Assembly: GCA_932294295.1 (NCBI GenBank)
Contig: OW028580.1
Location: forward strand, 11,747,374-11,811,373
DNA length: 64,000 nucleotides
Direction of reading: 5' to 3'
DNA from: Alitta virens
Lineage: Eukaryota; Annelida; Polychaeta; Phyllodocida; Nereididae
The notes under the pieces are model-generated. The model was not told the origin of the DNA. It worked only from the letters and a program-made list of their open reading frames with translations, and did not search any database. The position numbers and the translations under genes are program-made. Shown piece after piece: positions 58,035-64,000 of this stretch. How positions within the stretch are numbered: position 1 is the first letter of the stretch; each line of letters opens with the position of its first letter.

Positions 58035-60439
58035 AAATTTGCTCTGTCATTCTGTAATTATGTAAATATTTAACATGTATTATAAACACCATACATTTAT
58101 GTTAATATAACAGAATAAAATAAACATTTCAATTTTAACAGTTTCGACTTTATTTTTATTCAACATATCAACAAGCTTGTGATAATACAGGGTATTTTGA
58201 TTCAATCACAGACAATGATAACCTCGAGATTAATTACAACACAATATTTTCACAAAAATACAGGTAAAATCATAATGAGTAGCTGGACGGAAATTAGAAT
58301 TTGCAAATTCAGGATATTTGCATTAACTGTTCAAGCTGCAAACCATGAAATACATGCAAATATGCAATTAATGTTAAAACCCAATGAAATCTGGTCCTTG
58401 TCCAGTAACACAACAGGTCAATAAATACATTTATCTTACACAAATCCATGAAATTAAATAATAAAAAACAAAATAAGGAACAAAATCATCTGTTGGAATA
58501 CTAAAAACGATCACAGTTTGTTTTCACAAATAACAAGTGAAGTAACACAGCAAATTGACACAAACTTTTGACTATAAATCAGTCATAATTTCAAAAAGCA
58601 TGTAACATAATAAACATATTTAATATACAGAGGCATGTATATTTTTGCGTTGAGCCATATAAATACTCATTTGCCAATTTCTGGAGTTTTGAATGTGTAA
58701 GACTTGGCCGAGTTTAGGCCTACATTGAAATATCAAGGAATTTTAAGAAAATTAAAATTTTAAGAAAACACTTAATATTTAAAGAGTGATATGAGACAGA
58801 CATTAAATTATGCGCGAGTCTTGTGGTGAATGTATGAGTTGGCAGACCTGCATACTACAACTGGAACGATAGGAAATTAATTCACTTCAGAGCTGTTCTT
58901 TCCTTTAAGTTTTTAAGTACAAATCTTCACTATCATGCAAAATAACACTATTTTTTCATGTTAAAGCATTTCAGTCTGTGGGCAACTTCCTTTTAAATAT
59001 AACTTTTGAGGTCATATCTATATTTGATTCACATTCTTCAAAAATGCAATAACTTTTGATGAAGCCACAGACCTAATTTTCAAAACAAGTGATGACACTT
59101 TAACTGAGTACGTTTCACAAAAGAAAATCTATCATGAAGGACTGTGTAACATACAAAGTAGATAATAAGTTTTATGATCATATTTTAAAACCCGAGTAAT
59201 ACAGCATTATTCAGATCATTGAATTATAGAACATTAGGCATAAAATACATTGACTGCTTTTATTCCCAAACAATCTGAAGAACATAACCATTTTCAATCA
59301 TTTATACCAAAGGACTTTTGACTTATAAGCCTGGTACAGTGCATTCAAATCTTTGGCAAAACTATAGTCCAGGACTGGCTTCTTTCACTCTAGACCATCC
59401 TCATTTAACCCCCACTTGATAAATAAGGATAGATCCCAATAATCTTTTTATATCTTGGTTGTGCACCAGGCCAGTAGTGCACAACCTCACAGAACATAAT
59501 ATTATTGCACCGCCCTGGACAGTCCAACCTAGTCCACATTCATTATGTACTGATGCACAGTTTGACTCACATAAGTTAAATTTCTATCAAATTAATAACA
59601 AAATGCCTATTGGTGATTATTATAAATAACACTCCCTAAAAGCCAAATTATTCCATGTCATCAGTGAATTAGTCAGTAAGCACTAAAGACTAAACTCAAA
59701 GCATTTTGTATGAAACTGTCACATCAAGAATGATAGAATTGGTTAAGTTCATTAAAAGACAAGTATGTAAAATGGCAGTATTGAAAGCAATGAGTACTAT
59801 TGCTGTGTGTAGTGGTTGAGCAATGTATTATAGGGGCAATGTATTAGTGCAGGAATGTATTAGTGCAGGAGGATTATGTTAAAGGTAATATGAAGCTTAA
59901 AACAGACAGATTGTCATGTTACTATAAGTAGAGAATGTATATTAAAAAGTGCTGGTGTAAATTATACAAAAATCTACTAAAACTTACTTAGTGGAAAACA
60001 ATGCTTCATACTTCATGACATTGGCAAGAAAGGCCACAGGATGTAATTTCAAGCGATACAATATAATTTTCAAAGTTGCAGTCTGTTTGAATCTGACTAG
60101 CAATATTATAAGGACCTAAATCGCTACTGAAAGCTTACCCTTGGAATGTATAGGATCACATAGAATCAGTGTAAATACATTTATATATATAATTTGTATA
60201 CCAGGCGATGCAATTTAAGCAATTTTTATAAATGTGTATCTGTCACTTGCATCAAATATACGCACAGCAGTAACAGTGTATATTACGCATATCTATTATA
60301 TATATGTAAGATCCACTTGACGTAATTATTGATATACACAGTGCAAGCAGTGAGATCATTAAATGCAAAACCTGACAATTGTAAGTGATGCAGTTTGGCA
60401 AACCTGTAAATATTTGATATGATTATTGACAACACAAAG
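58035..60439. other. Interval between convergent CABCOCO1 and ELMOD3
   Basis: It probably contains both 3' UTRs. It is AT-rich with no coding exon. A hairpin with exact 10-bp arms (GGTTGTGCAC and GTGCACAACC, about 59457-59486) and two or three tandem AATGTATTAGTGCAGGA units near 59822-59870 are the only structures noted. Confidence 0.5.
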
Positions 60440-63400
60440 TTAATCCTTACAAAGGTCCATAAAGACAAGAGGTTCATCTGCGACAATAATTTTTGCTGTT
60501 GTCTTCTTCGACTTTGATTGTTGTGCCATTTGAAATGACTTTGTCACTGCCTTCGGATTTTTCTTAGCCCAATTTTCCAAGTCTGTTATAAGAAAAAGAG
60601 GATAATATATAAAAAAAAATTTACAGATATTCATGGCATGCCTTAAATCTTCTATTAATAGTAGCCCGACTGTTCGGTTTAAACATAAGCCAGTCTCACG
60701 AACAATGGGTGGATTTTATTATAAGAACAATACAACTGTCAAGTGATAAATAATGTATAGTCATGAACTATATTCTTGCAAAAAAATGTAAATATATTGA
60801 TCTTTAGTCTGTTATCCTCATAAATGACCTTAACCAGGTTACACCCTTGACAGGCCTACTCAAGCATCAGTCTTTCTCAGCTCCCTGGGGAGTATACGGC
60901 CAAGCAGACATAGTCAGTGCATGCATCAGGCCAAACACTCTACAATTATCATCATTGCTTAATCATTTGTTAATAATTCCAAATTTGTCATATATTTTTA
61001 AGGCATGTACAGTCGACCCTCGTTAATCCGAAATGTGTTAAACTGAATCCCACGCAAACCGAATACCGCGCTATCCGAACGAAAATGCTTGGGGACGGAT
61101 CTGCACAATGTTAATTGGACTCGTTAAACTGAATCCCACATCTTCCAATTTGAATGGTCTTTTTGGGTACCGAAATTGCATTTTTCAATGCATAAGCAAT
61201 TCACTAATCCGAACGTTCGGTCGTTGTAACAAGAGCAATTGACATGCTTCATTGTCTTTGAGTGTTTACCCAATTGGTGTCAGTCAGTCTGGCCGTCCTC
61301 TTGAACTAATTCATTGCATTGTCTTAAATTTGTTTAAATAGCAATTAGATGTTAAACCACTGCTTTGCAGCACAATTACCCTCGACAAGTTTAATGGCAA
61401 TTAAATCAACCAATGCCTATCAAGATAGTATTGTAATCATACATGTCATTAAATGCCGTCGGTGCAGAATTTTTGTATTAATTTAATGGGACATGATTAT
61501 GACATCACAAAAAAAAAAAATTGAAAAAAAATAAAAATAAAAGAAGATATATAACACAACTCACAGACTGACTTCACTTTTGTAAAAATAGTGACAGAAT
61601 ATTAATGTTTATTCACAGTATAAATTAAATCATACAATATTCATATAATTTTGGAATCCATAGGCATATGCCTAGTTGTAAATGATAGGCCATAGTGATA
61701 GCATAAGTCTGATAGCTCTAAATTAATCAACTTAAATGCACTGAGTATAGATAGATAGATAGGATGCCCTGCCACATGGTTGCCATGATTATAAGCACAC
61801 AATTAACACCAGAGGTCGCCATAGACAATAGTTCCACTCGCTAGGGAGCTGGCGGAAATTCGGTAATCTGAATCCCGCGTTAATCCGAATGGATGCATTG
61901 GGAACATAGGTGTTCGGATTAACAAGGGTCGACTGTATAAATATTTGGATACTTGAATAGTTCTAAGTATTTATTGCAGAGGTGCTACGGCATCATTCAC
62001 TCACCTTTTAAAACGAATCCCGAATCTGCAATGGTTTTATTCTGCATCTTCCATGTCTGGGCCAGTTGTGAGAATATTCCAACATAAAATTCAGCAAGTG
62101 GCAACATCACAAGTTTCTGTCTATTACAATCTCTGCAAAAAATGTTACATACTGGAGAGCTGAGTCAGTTAAAAGCTAAAATGACAATATCCCATTGTAA
62201 ACTATTGTAACGCAGCATACCTGTTTAGCCCATCCTGTCTGAGAACTTGCAGAGCAATCCTTGTCATATTGATGCTCATAAGACAGAACGGAAAATTCTG
62301 AAACCAAAAAATTCCATAGAATTTTTCTTGGTACCAAATTACATTTAAAAGTATCATATCATGAATGATGTCTGGTTATAACATATAGAGCAGTCAGCTC
62401 AACATGTGCACTCATATTCCTCTGCAACTTAAATCTTATACACAAAAATATTTTGAAGCCTGGAAAATCAATTGAGATAGATATCATATATATATATATA
62501 TATCTGTTGTCATACCTGAGTTTGATGCAAAGACAGCTTGTAAATATCCAACGCTTCTGAGTATAATTTGGAGTCAGTCAGAAAGAACAACAAGTGAAGT
62601 AAAGCAAGGAATCCTGTGCCTCTCAAGTCAGTGGATGGATCATTTCCTTGAGAAGAAAAACTTTTATACTGAAAGGCTATTAATTTGAAGGTATGAATAC
62701 TGCCTATCCACATACTTTTTACCACTGATCTCATTCATTTTGTCATGTTGAGCTCTCAGTATAATCTACACACCAAATAACTGATACAGAGTGGATTTAG
62801 TGATTAAGTTTGATGTCAATACCACAGCAGTCAACAATTACAAGTTGACAGAAAAGTATTGAATGATAATAACATTACTTTATTTAGGTCAGGTTAAATA
62901 CCTTGAAATCCTATGATCTCCCAATGGCCTCCCAGGCGGGGACAGTCAAACTTTGAACCTGTGAGTTTCTTGTATATTGTCTGCAGGACTTTCATGTGCA
63001 TCGTATTGCTGTTTTCTAGTGGACCTGAAAGTGATTTGAGGTAATTCAAAATGTCAGACAAATTTCCACCTTAAGCATGTTAAGATTTATCAACACAGTC
63101 AGTGGCTCCAGAAAGTGAAAGAGTTCCATTAAAATTTTTTCTTAAAACTTACAAGCCGCAAGACAGAAAGCAAGGTCTCGCTCGGCAATCAAGTCTTGAT
63201 GTAGCTTGGGTGGGCCAAACAAAAATCGACGGATTGCAGCTAATCCACGTCTCTCTATGACTGGCTTTATCTGTGACTGGTACTGCGACAAATCAGCGGC
63301 TTTGAAGTACTCCAAGGCTTCTGGGAATTCCACAATGAAAGTGGAGGTGCCAATTTCTCCTTGCCCACCTAGGTAACAACAAATATGAAACATCAGCATT

Positions 63401-63705
63401 CCAATTAACAAAAATCTCATAGAGCAATCAAGGGTGTCAGGGATCCACTGAACATTCACCCTGACGAGTTATTGCAGGTGCATAGCAACACCATGAGATT
63501 TTTCATGAAATATGGGCATGAGTATAGTATAACAGCTAACAGATGATGCAATTTTGGAGAAAATGATAACTTCAACATTAAATAACACAAGTCGACGAAA
63601 TAAATAAGGAAACTAATAAACCATTCATAATTTTGCTGCTGAAATCTTTGTAAATTTTTTACTCACCTCTGGGCTTTTGTCGAGGTGCATCTTCATTGGC
63701 TATCT
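60440..63705 (-). CDS. ELMOD3: ELMOD3, ELMO domain ARF/ARL GAP (5' end beyond window)
   Basis: Exons in coding order: 63705-63667, 63368-63153, 63024-62902, 62646-62516, 62297-62221, 62132-62005 and 60582-60440, all in compatible phase, giving about 285 residues of an expected 380 or so. It encodes [46 protein letters not shown], and then the ELMOD GAP signature [19 protein letters not shown] split by the 62902/62646 intron, with the catalytic Arg present. [54 protein letters not shown] and a Lys-rich tail ending [14 protein letters not shown] follow. ELMOD proteins activate GTP hydrolysis on ARF and ARL GTPases; ELMOD3 is linked to stereocilia and cilia. The N-terminal exons are missing and probably lie past 64000. 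Its last intron hosts the element at 61010-61935. Confidence 0.92.
61010..61935. mobile_element. 926-bp Tc1/mariner-superfamily (pogo/Tigger-like) non-autonomous element
   Basis: The ends CAGTCGACCCTCGTTAATCC and the inverse at the right (GGATTAACAAGGGTCGACTG) form a terminal inverted repeat of about 24 bp, flanked by TA on both sides (61008-61009 and 61936-61937). CAGTCGACCCTCGTTAATCC-type ends are common in pogo/Tigger elements. Internal words such as TTAATCCGAA and CTGAATCCC recur near each end. A short (ATAG)n lies at 61748. No transposase is readable. Confidence 0.87.
62486..62505. repeat. (TA)n microsatellite
   Basis: About nine TA units, just beyond the donor of the ELMOD3 exon ending at 62516. 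Confidence 0.85.
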
Positions 63706-63769
63706 CTGTATAAAAAAAATTCAATTGTGATTAAGTGCATATCATATCAAACTAAATATGTCGAAGTAT

Positions 63770-63965
63770 AGTCAACTCGTCCGCCAGACGACCCGTCCTT
63801 TACCAACTCGTCCGCCAGACGACCGACTGGTCTGCCGGCAAAGTCAACTCGTCCGCTGCCGAAGCCTACTTGTTCGCCACTCGGGACTGACTCGTCCGCC
63901 GGCCTGCCGCTGGCTGGTAACTGTTTACGACTCGTCCGCTGGAAGAAAGTAAACTCATCTGCCGC
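63770..63965. repeat. GC-rich minisatellite built on ACTCGTCCGCC
   Basis: At least seven variants of (A)ACTCGTCCGC(C/T) within 190 bp, with interspersed AGACGACC and TGCCG words. The unit spacing is irregular, about 20-35 bp. It lies upstream of the ELMOD3 exon at 63705 and is far more GC- and CpG-rich than the rest of the window. Confidence 0.8.
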
Positions 63966-64000
63966 TCAAGAGAACAGGGGCCAGGGCAGACATGCAGCAG

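Noticed and set aside
1..64000. CRISPR array or bacterial-type operon
   Set aside because: No regularly spaced identical short repeats with unique spacers; genes are spliced and widely spaced.

Overview
This is an AT-rich animal genomic contig. It holds spliced genes with GT/AG introns, AATAAA signals and a large load of decayed transposons, and no bacterial-type operons, rRNA, convincing tRNA genes or CRISPR arrays. The gene content (CIMIP2/FAM166, a THAP protein, GATD3, CABCOCO1, ELMOD3) and the repeats (a tyrosine-recombinase retrotransposon with an SGNH hydrolase frame, APE-type LINEs, TTAA-site, hAT-like and Tc1/mariner-like elements) suggest a marine invertebrate, perhaps an echinoderm, hemichordate or cephalochordate. 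The species is inference only.

Layout: 292-2757 (+) is a seven-exon CIMIP2-family ciliary microtubule inner protein gene. 6387-10940 (+) is an unrecognised single-pass membrane protein with a Thr-rich stalk and a SEA-like domain; its last intron holds a 1.1-kb inverted-repeat transposon. 11.7-14.9 kb is minus-strand LINE debris with a foldback element in it, and 16.1-19.7 kb is a nearly complete but dead plus-strand LINE. 20.46-26.0 kb looks like one 5.5-kb TTAA-flanked transposon carrying smaller nested elements. 27.8-34.1 kb is a dead Ngaro/DIRS-type retrotransposon containing a striking tandem triplication of an 853-bp gag-RT segment. Minisatellites follow to 35.2 kb.

35492-38469 (-) is a THAP-domain gene whose first exon was not found. 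41123-52270 (+) is GATD3 (ES1, DJ-1/PfpI superfamily), seven exons whose large introns hold at least five transposons and a 236-bp tandem duplication that copies the start of exon 2. 54076-58034 (+) is a CABCOCO1-like ciliary coiled-coil gene with two alternative first exons. 60440-63705 (-) is ELMOD3, an ELMO-domain ARF/ARL GAP, converging on CABCOCO1 and running off the right edge at its 5' end.

Three of the six host genes (CIMIP2, CABCOCO1, ELMOD3) belong to families tied to cilia or stereocilia. Candidate RFX X-box sequences lie just upstream of CIMIP2 and of one CABCOCO1 first exon. I see no new multi-gene system. The most unusual observations are the retrotransposon triplication, the exon-2 duplication in GATD3, the alternative starts of CABCOCO1, the uncharacterised SEA-like membrane protein, and several short transposon families whose ends and target-site duplications can be read directly.
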